Of a stretch of DNA of 64,000 nt, positions 1-8,036 are shown piece after piece. Positions within the stretch are counted from its first letter, which is position 1. Each line of letters begins with the position of its first letter. The notes under the pieces are model-generated. The model did no database searches. It was not told where the DNA came from and saw nothing but the letters and a program-made list of their open reading frames with translations. This DNA is from an uncultured Acidimicrobiaceae bacterium. Lineage in GTDB: Bacteria > Actinomycetota > Acidimicrobiia > Acidimicrobiales > RAAP-2. Both the position numbers and the translations under genes were made by a program. The DNA is taken from the NCBI GenBank assembly GCA_903873395.1, contig CAIQOJ010000087.1:37147-101146 (forward strand), in the 5' to 3' direction.

Positions 1-2277
1 GACGACAAGCTCCTTGGACCAGGCACGCGTAAAGGGTCGATCTGCACCTCTGATCTCCACCGGACCAAGGATGGCGACCTCGATCTCACAGTCGAGCAGT
101 GTCGAGAATTCACAGGCAGATTCTCGAATGGCCATCGTGAGCGACCCTTCACCACCACGTTCCCGCAATGCCAGAACGGACCGGGATCCACCCCCATCGG
201 CATCGTGGGGCGATTGATCGAGCAAAACGTCGCTGACTTCGGGATCTTTTCCATCCACCTGGCAGCGGCCGCCATTCGTCGGCTCATTCGACCAAGCCCG
301 CTCGTGATCATTGGTGGCGACGGGTCCCGGACGACTCGACTCGATCAGTGCAATGACAGAAGTCACATCATCGGACGTCACCACCTGTGGTTGGAGGACA
401 GCTCCAAACAGTGCCAACGCGCCCGTGCCGAAGGCAACTTCCCCGTTCGAGGGGCGCGTGATCCTCAACGCCGCGAGGTCCCCCGACTCCGTCGGCCATT
501 CACCACTCCGGCGACTTCCGGCCTCGGTGGAGTCGAAACCCACAACAGTCAGGAACGACTCGGGATTGGAAGCTCGACGGAAGACGGCATCAAGGACGTC
601 ATCGGGAGTGTCAGCCGAGCACAGCAGCACGGTGGGCGTTCGCAACGACCCCGGATCGTCCTCAATGCCGAAAGCTGCCAACTGATCAGCACTGAGCAGT
701 TCAACATGAGGAAAGCGCGTGAGCTCACCTCCGAATCCACAGAGCAGCAACCGGAATCCGGTCCATCCGGGTGAAGTAGCGAGTTCCAGGGCCAGCGCCC
801 TGATGAGACCGTCCGCAACACCTCCGGTCGCTTCGACCACGACGGGCCCCAGGATCCCCATGTCCACGAAGGTGACACCTTCCGAATCACGCCCAATTGC
901 CGCGAGGGCGGAAGGAACAACCTGCCCCTCCACAGCACCACGGGACGTACTGACTGATCGATGCAGGTCAGCGGCACGCAGGTCAGCGCGACGGATCGCA
1001 GCGGTTCCGTCATCGAGTGTGGTGAAGAGTGGGGGAACCGAACCGACGCCTTCGGGACCTCGAAACACGAGCCTCACGTCGAGGTTCGACACACGGATCC
1101 CGATGATTGACCCCGCCCGGGAAGTGGCCACACTTCCTCCCATCCATGCTGCATGGGCGGCTCGAGCAGCTTGAACCTCATCCGCACCGTCACCTAGCCG
1201 GAGGCGTTGTTCGATCTCTCCGGCTGCTGCCGCGGGTTCATCGGACACGAACTTGTCGGATCTTCGCCGCTGCACACGCCGCCAGCGATCCACCAGGTCG
1301 GCCACGCCCACCCCAATGATTCCTGCTCCGAGTGGTGCGATCGGAACAGTCCCGACCAGCGCAGACCCGGTCGACGCAGTCCCGTTTGGCGCAGACCCGG
1401 TTGGCGCCTGTCCTTGGTGCGCCGGCTCAACTGAGGGATCCGACGGCGTTCCGCTGCGGGCGAATGACTCTGTTGGACGGGGTGCGACCGGCAGGACCAG
1501 CGTCCACCCAACGGACAGTGCGTGATCAGATTCCAGTGCACCTCCATCGGCCTGCATCGTCCCGTAGTTGGCAACAGCGATGTCACGCCACCGCCTGCCG
1601 TCCCCAAGGCGATTTTCAGCAATCGACCACAGGGTCTCTCGAGCTTGCACGGTGTGGCTGACCGGACGGTCCTCGTTCTTCGATTCAGCCGCAGGTTCCC
1701 ATGGCGAATCAGGCCCCATGGGGACATGGACTGAGACCGGGGTGGGTCTCGATATCTGCTCGGCCGTCGAGATGTCGGTGGGATCGTGGGCGCCATCGGC
1801 AAGCGATGCCACAACGCCGAGCCCCGGGCGGCCAGGCCCGATCACCGAGGTGGACGTCGCCACGCGTGTCGGAGAAGCATTCGGCACTCGACTCACCAGT
1901 GTGAGAGCAAAGGCTCCGCCGACCAGGATTGCCGCGACGGTATGCACGCTGCCCGATCCCATCAACCGATCTGATGGCTGGCCAGTGATACGAGCCTTGA
2001 CCTCTGCGGCGATGCAACAGACCACCCAGGCCCAACAGATCCACGATGCCGCCAAGCCTGCCTGGATCGCCAGCAGCGTGACCGCGTGGCCTGGAGACCC
2101 GCCGTGAGGCCCGACAGCACCAGAGATCACCGCAGGGACTTCAAGAAATGGAACCAGGCCATGAAGGGCAAGCCACACCGGTACGCCGAGGACCACGACA
2201 GCCAGGGCAACGAGAGATAGCAACCCGGCAATCAGGGACTGACGAGCCGGATCAGGAGGAAGAATCGCAGGCTTCAC
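1..2277 (-). CDS. Membrane LysM protein entering a SARP/OmpR-type winged helix (3' truncated by window edge)
   Basis: I translated the minus strand by hand. One frame stays open from a GTG at 2277 to base 1 (at least 759 residues), so the ORF track omits it. The GTG overlaps the TadG-like stop (GTGA), which fixes the start and makes it the last visible gene of the tad operon. Hydrophobic segments lie near residues 14-38, 64-90, 109-128 and 305-328. A LysM-like domain starts near 206 (VSHTVQARETLWSIAENRLG) between membrane segments. A long soluble part follows, and the last ~25 visible residues (VAILGPVEIRG...) resemble the start of a SARP/OmpR winged helix. Tad-linked LysM proteins with BTAD-type regulator domains are known in Actinobacteria. 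A membrane-anchored regulator sensing the wall is my inference. Confidence 0.75.
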   Translation of the reverse strand, partial: MKPAILPPDPARQSLIAGLLSLVALAVVVLGVPVWLALHGLVPFLEVPAVISGAVGPHGGSPGHAVTLLAIQAGLAASWICWAWVVCCIAAEVKARITGQPSDRLMGSGSVHTVAAILVGGAFALTLVSRVPNASPTRVATSTSVIGPGRPGLGVVASLADGAHDPTDISTAEQISRPTPVSVHVPMGPDSPWEPAAESKNEDRPVSHTVQARETLWSIAENRLGDGRRWRDIAVANYGTMQADGGALESDHALSVGWTLVLPVAPRPTESFARSGTPSDPSVEPAHQGQAPTGSAPNGTASTGSALVGTVPIAPLGAGIIGVGVADLVDRWRRVQRRRSDKFVSDEPAAAAGEIEQRLRLGDGADEVQAARAAHAAWMGGSVATSRAGSIIGIRVSNLDVRLVFRGPEGVGSVPPLFTTLDDGTAAIRRADLRAADLHRSVSTSRGAVEGQVVPSALAAIGRDSEGVTFVDMGILGPVVVEATGGVADGLIRALALELATSPGWTGFRLLLCGFGGELTRFPHVELLSADQLAAFGIEDDPGSLRTPTVLLCSADTPDDVLDAVFRRASNPESFLTVVGFDSTEAGSRRSGEWPTESGDLAALRITRPSNGEVAFGTGALALFGAVLQPQVVTSDDVTSVIALIESSRPGPVATNDHERAWSNEPTNGGRCQVDGKDPEVSDVLLDQSPHDADGGGSRSVLALRERGGEGSLTMAIRESACEFSTLLDCEIEVAILGPVEIRGADRPFTRAWSKELVV

Positions 2278-2720
2278 GATTGCCCGACCGTGACACCGCG
2301 GAGATTCCGAGCCGACGACGACGCGCTGACGTGCAGCCATGCAATGCCGACCATCCCGAGGATCGTCGTCGGCACAGCATACGAGACATGGACCGTCACG
2401 AGCCCGGCCGCCACCGAGGCTGACCCCGGGTGACCCGCCGCCTGAGTGAATCGCTCGGCAGCGGCCACGGCCTGGGTCGGGTCTACACGCACAATGCCGA
2501 GGCGCAGGAATCCAACGTCCACTGCGCCAGCTCCAGCCCGGGCCGCCTGTTCGGCCTCGACCGCTGCAGCCTGATGGGCCACAAAAGCGGCCCCGCCGTC
2601 AATCACAAGGCCCAGCAGAACCATCAGCATCGGCAGCAATAAGACAAGAGCGACGGTGAACGATCCGTTCTCGCTCGAAGTCAGGCTCTTGTCCGACCAT
2701 CGCGTAGACACCGTCATCAT
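2274..2720 (-). CDS. TadG-like pseudopilin-type pilus assembly protein
   Basis: 148 residues from ATG at 2720; the stop of the upstream TadE gene shares its last A with this ATG (TGATG). The N-terminus has a short basic stretch, then NG|SFTVALVLLLP and a 20-residue hydrophobic helix, followed by a small extracytoplasmic domain. This is the class III prepilin/TadG layout. The residue at +5 after the conserved Gly is Ala24, where TadE/F pseudopilins have Glu, so prepilin-peptidase processing is doubtful. The ORF track extends the frame to 3173, but that region is a shadow of the TadE gene. The TadG label rests on operon position and architecture, not on a diagnostic motif. Confidence 0.7.
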   Translation of the reverse strand: MMTVSTRWSDKSLTSSENGSFTVALVLLLPMLMVLLGLVIDGGAAFVAHQAAAVEAEQAARAGAGAVDVGFLRLGIVRVDPTQAVAAAERFTQAAGHPGSASVAAGLVTVHVSYAVPTTILGMVGIAWLHVSASSSARNLRGVTVGQS

Positions 2721-3142
2721 CAGCCCACCGATCGATAGGGGTCGAGCGGGGCAACCGCTGTGGCCGACACCACAGTGGACCCAGGCATTCCCGGCAGCGT
2801 GATGTCTGACAGCAGGACGAGACAGGCGACATGGACGACCGCCTGGCCTCCAGGCACGAATCTGCTCGTATCGATGACGTAGGAGATGCGTGCACATGTG
2901 TGTCTCCGTTCGATGAGATTGATGACCACATTCATGGAGCCAACCCACTGGGCCGTCTGAACGGTGGGGAGCACAGCGGCTGCCTCTGCTCCTGCTCGCG
3001 CCGCTTCGACCACCTGTTGGCGAGCCTCCACTACCCGCCCGAAGGTGAGGGCAGCCAGGAGTAGGAGCAAGATGATCGGCGTCAGGATGACAAGCTCCAC
3101 AGCAGCGAACCCTGACTCGTCTCGATGACGACGAGTGCTCAC
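2720..3142 (-). CDS. TadE-like pseudopilin
   Basis: 140 residues from GTG at 3142, which overlaps the previous stop (GTGA). The ORF-track version starting at 3421 runs through the upstream gene and is rejected. It shows a type IV-like prepilin signal: basic N-terminus, Gly11, then FAAVE with Glu16 at +5, then a hydrophobic helix (LVILTPIILLLLLAALTF). The remainder is a short extracytoplasmic domain with two Cys (in HTCAR and VACLV). TadE proteins are minor pseudopilins processed by a dedicated prepilin peptidase and needed for Flp pilus assembly. No peptidase gene is visible here; it may lie beyond the left edge. Confidence 0.82.
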   Translation of the reverse strand: MSTRRHRDESGFAAVELVILTPIILLLLLAALTFGRVVEARQQVVEAARAGAEAAAVLPTVQTAQWVGSMNVVINLIERRHTCARISYVIDTSRFVPGGQAVVHVACLVLLSDITLPGMPGSTVVSATAVAPLDPYRSVG

Positions 3143-3534
3143 TCTGATCCCCTGAACTTCTGGATCGTTCCATTGGCGCTGCTCGATACCGAGAGCACTA
3201 GGCCGGGCACGATGGTCGGCACATGAGCCGAAACCCTCACGACCAGGGCGTCGCCCGGCAGGACGGCAGCCGTCACAGTCGATGCAGAGACATTGGCTCC
3301 TGGTGCGTGGAGGATTGCCTGGGCCTGGGCAACTCCGACGCCAGCACCTCCGCCGAACGAACGTCCGACTCGATCGCCCTCCGAGGCAGCCAGCTGGGCA
3401 ACCTGGGAAGCGTGCATCCACATGGCACCTTGCACGACAACGAGGATGAGGAACATCACAACCGGGACGAACAAGACCGCTTCGACCAGAACGGTGCCTT
3501 CTTCATCCCGGGTGTGGCGGGGGCCAGCCCCCAT
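3139..3534 (-). CDS. TadE-family pseudopilin (second copy)
   Basis: 131 residues from ATG at 3534; its stop overlaps the GTG of the next TadE gene. DEEG13|TVLVE18 gives the canonical Gly and Glu+5, followed by a ~20-residue hydrophobic segment (AVLFVPVVMFLILVVVQG). A Gly-rich stretch (RSFGGGAGVGVAQAQ) and a beta-rich C-terminal half follow. The long ORF-track version to 3930 reads antisense-like low-quality sequence through the pilin gene and is not used. Two tandem TadE-like genes and one TadG-like gene form the minor pilin cluster. The exact start is uncertain because no strong Shine-Dalgarno is visible. Confidence 0.78.
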   Translation of the reverse strand: MGAGPRHTRDEEGTVLVEAVLFVPVVMFLILVVVQGAMWMHASQVAQLAASEGDRVGRSFGGGAGVGVAQAQAILHAPGANVSASTVTAAVLPGDALVVRVSAHVPTIVPGLVLSVSSSANGTIQKFRGSE

Positions 3535-3638
3535 CAGCCTGCGCCCACATGAAGTTCGCCCCCCGGGGCCAAGGAGGGTGCCACCAAGCAGGAAGCGTCT
3601 CGCTCTCGCCAGCACCCTCCAGGGCGCGCCGTCAGGCT

Positions 3639-3833
3639 TCAGTTGAGGTTGATCGAGTTCGCCTTGGCGGTGACCTTGGCGACGATGATCGCTCCGACCC
3701 CTAGAGCCAGCGCAGCGAAGATGGCCGTCAAGATGACTTTCTCGACCACTGATCCCTCGTCGTTCCATCCTCCAGCACCATGGCAACGCTGACGGGCATA
3801 CGCCCAGAGCATCACGATCTGGATTGGCATCAT
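3639..3833 (-). CDS. Flp-like major pilin candidate
   Basis: 64 residues from ATG at 3833, with an AGGAGG Shine-Dalgarno 7 nt upstream, the strongest ribosome binding site seen in this operon. That would suit an abundantly made pilin. The C-terminal half is Flp-like: DEG27|SVVEKVIL and a hydrophobic helix (ILTAIFAALALGVGAIIVA), ending in a short polar tail. Relative to Gly27 the Glu falls at +4 rather than the usual +5, and the family's following Tyr is Lys. The 27-residue leader with Cys-His (RQRCHG) is longer than many Flp leaders. Position between tadC and the tadE genes supports the pilin role. Confidence 0.68.
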   Translation of the reverse strand: MMPIQIVMLWAYARQRCHGAGGWNDEGSVVEKVILTAIFAALALGVGAIIVAKVTAKANSINLN

Positions 3834-3840
3834 TGGTAGT

Positions 3841-3846
3841 CCTCCT
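3841..3846 (-). promoter_or_regulatory. Strong Shine-Dalgarno of the Flp-like pilin
   Basis: The minus strand reads AGGAGG, then 7 nt (ACTACCA), then ATGATG. It is a perfect anti-16S match, unlike the coupled start/stop overlaps of the neighbouring tad genes, and it decides the pilin start at 3833. Confidence 0.8.
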
Positions 3847-3926
3847 AGTGGTGGTTTCTGTTTCCTGATGGTCAGGCTGTGCGTCGGTGAACCTCTGAGC
3901 TGCACCGAGTGGAAGCGTCGAAGACG

Positions 3927-4829
3927 TCATACAAATCCTCCGATGATCCGCTGGAATGCCGGGTAGCCGATAAAAAGTAAGAAGCCGAGAAGGAGGAGCG
4001 CTCCTGGGACGAAGAGTCGCTCCGTCATCGCATTCGCTGCCGATTCCGCCTCGGCCTGCGCATGGCGACGCATGGCCGAACTCCTTGCCTCCAGCGCTTG
4101 GCGAATTCTCGTCCCCTCAGTTCCAGCCAACTGGACCACCGCTGCGAGTTCGGTCAGTTCGGGTACGCCCAGTTCTCCGCCAAGTCCCGCCAGCGCCGTC
4201 CACGGCGGGCTTCCGCTCTCTCGGGCCGCCAGCAGCACCGAGGCAATCCTGCGTGCCCCCCATGCGGGGCTCACCTGGGCGGCGGCCACAACTGCCCCGT
4301 CAACTCCTACGCCGCCGGCTAACCCCATAACAACTAGGTCGGCGAACGATGCCACTACGGCTCGGAGATGACGGCGACGCTCCCCTGCCGCTCCTCGGAG
4401 GCGGACGACCAGCAGGCTGATGGTCGCTGCCGGAACCAGGAACATCGCGATCAGGACGGCGGCGACAGGGGCGGCGACACCGAGTGCGGTGAGGGCAAGC
4501 CAGCTCACCGGTGGCACGAGAATCCCAGCGGCGCCGGCCACGACAACCTGGCCGACCAGGGTGTCGAACGTCCTGTCGGTTATCGCTAGATCACAGCGCA
4601 GATCGCCCACGAATGGACCTTCGCTCCACCCAGCCTTTTTGCAGGCCTCGAGGGTCATGCGACCGATTTCGCCCATGCTGGCAAGAGTCGGCTGAGAGAC
4701 AAGGGTGCGATCCGTCCGCTCCCATGCGTCCAAGGCGCCGGTCAGGCTGGGCGTTGCTGTTCGCAATCCCCACAGCATCCCCACCAGGCCCACGCCACAG
4801 ATCACGGCCAATAGCACGACGCCGGTCAT
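3927..4829 (-). CDS. tadC: TadC, type II secretion F family platform protein
   Basis: 300 residues; the start overlaps the tadB stop by 4 nt. A hydrophobic N-terminal segment (1-22), a central pair of membrane helices (about 94-145), a cytoplasmic T2SSF domain rich in small residues (GLAGGVGVDGAVVAAAQ) and a C-terminal helix (LLLLGFLLFIGYPAFQ) match the GspF/TadC fold. TadB and TadC form the inner-membrane platform with which the TadA ATPase drives Flp pilus extension. Length and order (tadA-tadB-tadC) are canonical. A 93-nt gap to the pilin gene is the largest break within the operon core. Confidence 0.88.
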   Translation of the reverse strand: MTGVVLLAVICGVGLVGMLWGLRTATPSLTGALDAWERTDRTLVSQPTLASMGEIGRMTLEACKKAGWSEGPFVGDLRCDLAITDRTFDTLVGQVVVAGAAGILVPPVSWLALTALGVAAPVAAVLIAMFLVPAATISLLVVRLRGAAGERRRHLRAVVASFADLVVMGLAGGVGVDGAVVAAAQVSPAWGARRIASVLLAARESGSPPWTALAGLGGELGVPELTELAAVVQLAGTEGTRIRQALEARSSAMRRHAQAEAESAANAMTERLFVPGALLLLGFLLFIGYPAFQRIIGGFV

Positions 4830-5704
4830 CGACCCTCCTGGGTATGAGCCAAGAGCCGAATAGCCCGGGGTGGCTTGGACATCGAGACCATCAAGACGAT
4901 CGCCGTGGCATACAGCCCAGCCACGGCCAGCAGGACGACTTGGCCGGCCGGCGTGGCGAACGGCACAAGATACGAGTGAGCGAACACAGCAAGAAGGGCC
5001 ACGAATCCGAGAGAGAACAGGACGACGGTGCGCACACCGCTGCGCACCGATGCACGGCTGGTTTCGACCCGAAGTTGGAGTGCCACTTCTTGCCTCGTAG
5101 ATTCAGCCAGGGCCCCCAAGAGGTCGCCGAGGCGTTGTGCTCGAGCACTGAATGCCAACAGAAGTGAGCAGACGACTCGATCCGCACATGGATCGTCAAG
5201 GGAATCGGCGAACTCCAGGAGTGCTGCCCGTGGCGCCACGCCAACGCGAATCTGACCGGCCAAACGCTGGAGGGCAGGCCGAAGAGGGGCTGGACTCAGG
5301 TCAGCCGTCACGACAAGTGCCTGACCCAAGCCGGCCGAAGCAGCCAGTGTCCCGTGCAGCATTTCGGTCCATGTGGCGATGGCCTCCAGGCTCTCGACCG
5401 AGGCTGCCGTTCTCGTTTCACGCAGAACCCGAGGCAGACCCCACCCGACAGCCGCAGCAATCGGTCCAGTCACAGGCCATCCCGTGACCACAACGGCCAC
5501 GACGCCAGCCGCAACGGGAAGGCCCATCTGTCGAAGCAGCCGATGGCTCGATCCTGTCGTATCCGATGGTTCTGGGGTTTCCGACCTCTCTTCTGGACGC
5601 TTCTTCCAACCCACGCCGTCGACCAATGTCAGCGCAGCGGCTAGCAGTCCAACTGCCGCGGCGGCCCCGCAGATGGCCACGAGAACCACTGAGCCCGTCA
5701 CCAC
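4826..5704 (-). CDS. tadB: TadB, type II secretion F family platform protein
   Basis: 292 residues from GTG at 5704, overlapping the tadA stop (5700-5698). An in-frame second GTG at 5701 is an alternative start. There are membrane segments at the N-terminus (VVLVAICGAAAAVGLLAAAL) and near residues 58-90, a T2SSF domain (residues ~100-220) with the helix-turn pattern LAASAGLGQALVVTADLSP, and two C-terminal membrane helices. It is the partner of TadC in the Tad platform complex. Overlap with tadA and tadC implies one polycistronic mRNA and translational coupling. Confidence 0.88.
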   Translation of the reverse strand: MVTGSVVLVAICGAAAAVGLLAAALTLVDGVGWKKRPEERSETPEPSDTTGSSHRLLRQMGLPVAAGVVAVVVTGWPVTGPIAAAVGWGLPRVLRETRTAASVESLEAIATWTEMLHGTLAASAGLGQALVVTADLSPAPLRPALQRLAGQIRVGVAPRAALLEFADSLDDPCADRVVCSLLLAFSARAQRLGDLLGALAESTRQEVALQLRVETSRASVRSGVRTVVLFSLGFVALLAVFAHSYLVPFATPAGQVVLLAVAGLYATAIVLMVSMSKPPRAIRLLAHTQEGR

Positions 5705-7083
5705 CGCTCGCCTTCGTTGGTCGCGGTGATGTCGAATCCGAACTGACGGAGCTCTGCGACCGTCTCTGCTCGCAGTGGAGCTGCCGGGCGTGCCCGACGA
5801 TCTGGGCCGGGGCGATAGATCTCGTTCGAGATGATCTGCACGCCTTCGGCGTCGACCACCTCGCGCACCGAGGAGATGAAGCGGTCTCGACGAGGTCGCG
5901 GGGGAAACGAACGGCGACCTGATTCGACATCGGTGGCGTGTTCGACTTCGGGCTCGTCGGAGAAGTCGTGCATCTCCGAGTCGAGGTGCACCACAAAATG
6001 AACGGCTCCGGAAATGAGGAGGTTCGTCGCCTCGACGGCGAGCCTCTCCGGGGACTGCACGGCATAGGAGGCAATCCGCCGGAACGCCCCTGCTGACGAT
6101 TCAGCATGAATTGTGCACATCGAGCCTGAACGCCCCTGGCTCATTGCATTGAGCATCGGCAGGATTTCATCACCGAGCACCTCACCGACAATGACTCGAT
6201 CGGCGTTCATGCGGAGGGCTCGGCGTACAAGGTCGGCCACCGTGATCCTGCCCTCACCCTCGAGATTGGCCGGTCGAGCCTCCATGGCGACAAGGTCTGG
6301 GTGTCGATCAGTTGTCGCATCAAGGCCAAGTTCGAAGGACTGTTCGATCGTCACCACGCGCTCGCGGGGAGGAATCTCCGCGGCCAGTGCTCGAAGCAGC
6401 GTTGTCTTGCCCGAGTTCATTGCTCCGGTGACGATGATGTTCTTCCTCGCCCGGACGGCGGCCCTCAGCAGCGAGCACAGCCCCAGGTCCATCGCTCCCA
6501 TGCCCATCAGGTCGCCAAGGTCGAGATCGCTGAAGCGGTGGCGGCGGATGGAGACCGAGGGGCGCCCTGTCACCGCCATGACGGCCGAGAGTCGACTCCC
6601 GCCAGGGAGTTGCAGGTCGAGTTCGGGACGACCTGCATCAAACCTTCGTTCGGAGAGTCCGAAGCGAGAGGCAGCCGTTCGGATCACATCGACGAGTTCC
6701 TCATCGTCATCAGCAATGGGCTCGGCCATCCGTTTGGATCCGTCAGCGCGAGTCACCCACACGCGATCGCATCCGTTGATGTCGATGTTCTCAACATCAG
6801 AATCATCGATCAGTGGCTGCAGGCGACCAAGTCCGAACAGAGCATCGAGCACCGATCGAGCCAGCTCTTCCTCGTCACTCGGCGTAAGGGCTGGTGCGTG
6901 CCCTCGATCGTCGGCGTCTTCCCCGGGGGACCACGAGGGAGACCCGAGGTGGCGGTCGAGGTGTGCGTAGAGGCGTTGCCTTGCGAACTCGCGTCGATCA
7001 TCACTGTCGAGGCTGGCGAGTTCCGGCCCAGCCAAGTCTTCAGCGACATCCCGGCGCACCAGTGCGACCAGTGCTGTGTTCAT
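5698..7083 (-). CDS. tadA: TadA/CpaF pilus assembly ATPase
   Basis: 461 residues from ATG at 7083, in an ATGA overlap with the upstream stop. It is a GspE/VirB11-superfamily ATPase. It has an N-terminal alpha-helical/N2 region, then Walker A GAMNSGKTT (220-228), an Asp-box-like VTIEQSFELGL with Glu, the Walker B region VIVGEVLGDEILPMLNAMSQ and a His box CTIHAES. This powers Flp pilus polymerisation at the cytoplasmic face of TadB/TadC. The extension past residue ~440 is Arg-rich and may be lineage specific. Confidence 0.93.
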   Translation of the reverse strand: MNTALVALVRRDVAEDLAGPELASLDSDDRREFARQRLYAHLDRHLGSPSWSPGEDADDRGHAPALTPSDEEELARSVLDALFGLGRLQPLIDDSDVENIDINGCDRVWVTRADGSKRMAEPIADDDEELVDVIRTAASRFGLSERRFDAGRPELDLQLPGGSRLSAVMAVTGRPSVSIRRHRFSDLDLGDLMGMGAMDLGLCSLLRAAVRARKNIIVTGAMNSGKTTLLRALAAEIPPRERVVTIEQSFELGLDATTDRHPDLVAMEARPANLEGEGRITVADLVRRALRMNADRVIVGEVLGDEILPMLNAMSQGRSGSMCTIHAESSAGAFRRIASYAVQSPERLAVEATNLLISGAVHFVVHLDSEMHDFSDEPEVEHATDVESGRRSFPPRPRRDRFISSVREVVDAEGVQIISNEIYRPGPDRRARPAAPLRAETVAELRQFGFDITATNEGERW

Positions 7084-8036
7084 GGTGCTCCTTCGACGTT
7101 GCTGGCGGTCTTCTTCTGGAATGCCCCCGCCTCGTGGGCAGCCAGCACCGGGATTGCCGGGCGCACCGCCCGATCGTCAGGTCGCGGTTGGCTCGGAGAC
7201 CCTGTCCGCCTCAACCGCGCACCGGATCGGAGCTTGCGGGTTGTGCGAGGCCGGTTGCTTCGACGGGTCTGGTCGGAGTGAGATCCGGGCGAGTTCGTCG
7301 AATCGGTTTCGTGGGGCATCTCCTCGGCCAACTCCGCCGCCAGCCTGCGAGAGGCGGCAAGGAGAGCCGATCCAGTGAGTCGACGAGCCATGCCGCCCGC
7401 ACCAGCCGCCACAGCTGCAGCCCGACCATCCAGAGGCATCCGGCCCACCAACTCGAGACCCGTGAACTCGAGGAGTTCGTGTGCACTCGGCGCTGGGCCA
7501 ACGGTCACCAAGCCCACCGCTCCGCCCGTCGCGTCCATCAACCACGCAGCGCGCTCACGCACATGAATCAAGTCCGCCGTCCCGCCACGGGTGACGACAA
7601 GAGTTCGGTCGCTTCGGGCCATCCAGGTCTGGATGCCGCCACCACTGGGCGAGAGCCGACCGAGATCAACCACGATGCTTTCGATCCGATCCCACCTCTC
7701 CCCTGGAAGGGCCCACAGGGGCGTACACAACGGATCATCGGCGTCAGGCACGTCGGCTCCACGCCCCGCAGCCAAAACCGGCAGTCCTCCTGGGAGGTAC
7801 TGCAGGTGACCATCGAGCGACCAGCCATCCAGAGAACGGCGTTCCGAGGAGCGCAATGAACTCCAACCGACGTTGCCCGACAGGCCAAAGCGGCCGGCAA
7901 GATCGCCACCTGATGGATCGGCTTCGACTACGACCGTCTGGCCCACGACCCGGTCAGGCCAGGTGCTGGCCAGCAGCGTGGCCAACGTAGTCACGCCTGG
8001 AGAGCCCTTGATCGAGCAGAGCGCGACACACGTCAT
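7080..8036 (-). CDS. TadZ/CpaE-like ParA-family protein with degenerate Walker A
   Basis: 318 residues, with ATGA-type overlaps at both ends. The N-terminus has the deviant P-loop region CSIKGSPGVTTLATLL (from residue 7). The position of the invariant GK[ST] lysine is Val (GVTT), though the upstream Lys of KGSPG is kept. EADPSGGDLAG and VVDLGRL correspond to switch regions. Similar SPGVTT proteins occur in actinobacterial tad loci. TadZ/CpaE proteins localise the pilus machine to a pole. The C-terminal ~75 residues are basic and low complexity. Weak or altered ATP hydrolysis is inferred from the motif. Confidence 0.75.
   Translation of the reverse strand: MTCVALCSIKGSPGVTTLATLLASTWPDRVVGQTVVVEADPSGGDLAGRFGLSGNVGWSSLRSSERRSLDGWSLDGHLQYLPGGLPVLAAGRGADVPDADDPLCTPLWALPGERWDRIESIVVDLGRLSPSGGGIQTWMARSDRTLVVTRGGTADLIHVRERAAWLMDATGGAVGLVTVGPAPSAHELLEFTGLELVGRMPLDGRAAAVAAGAGGMARRLTGSALLAASRRLAAELAEEMPHETDSTNSPGSHSDQTRRSNRPRTTRKLRSGARLRRTGSPSQPRPDDRAVRPAIPVLAAHEAGAFQKKTASNVEGAP

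Noticed and set aside
14-1814. Many ORFs on both strands over the LysM gene (205-774 +, 719-1174 +, 549-1013 -, 1194-1814 -)
   Set aside because: They are frame shadows. A single unbroken minus-strand frame with LysM and winged-helix motifs covers the whole stretch.
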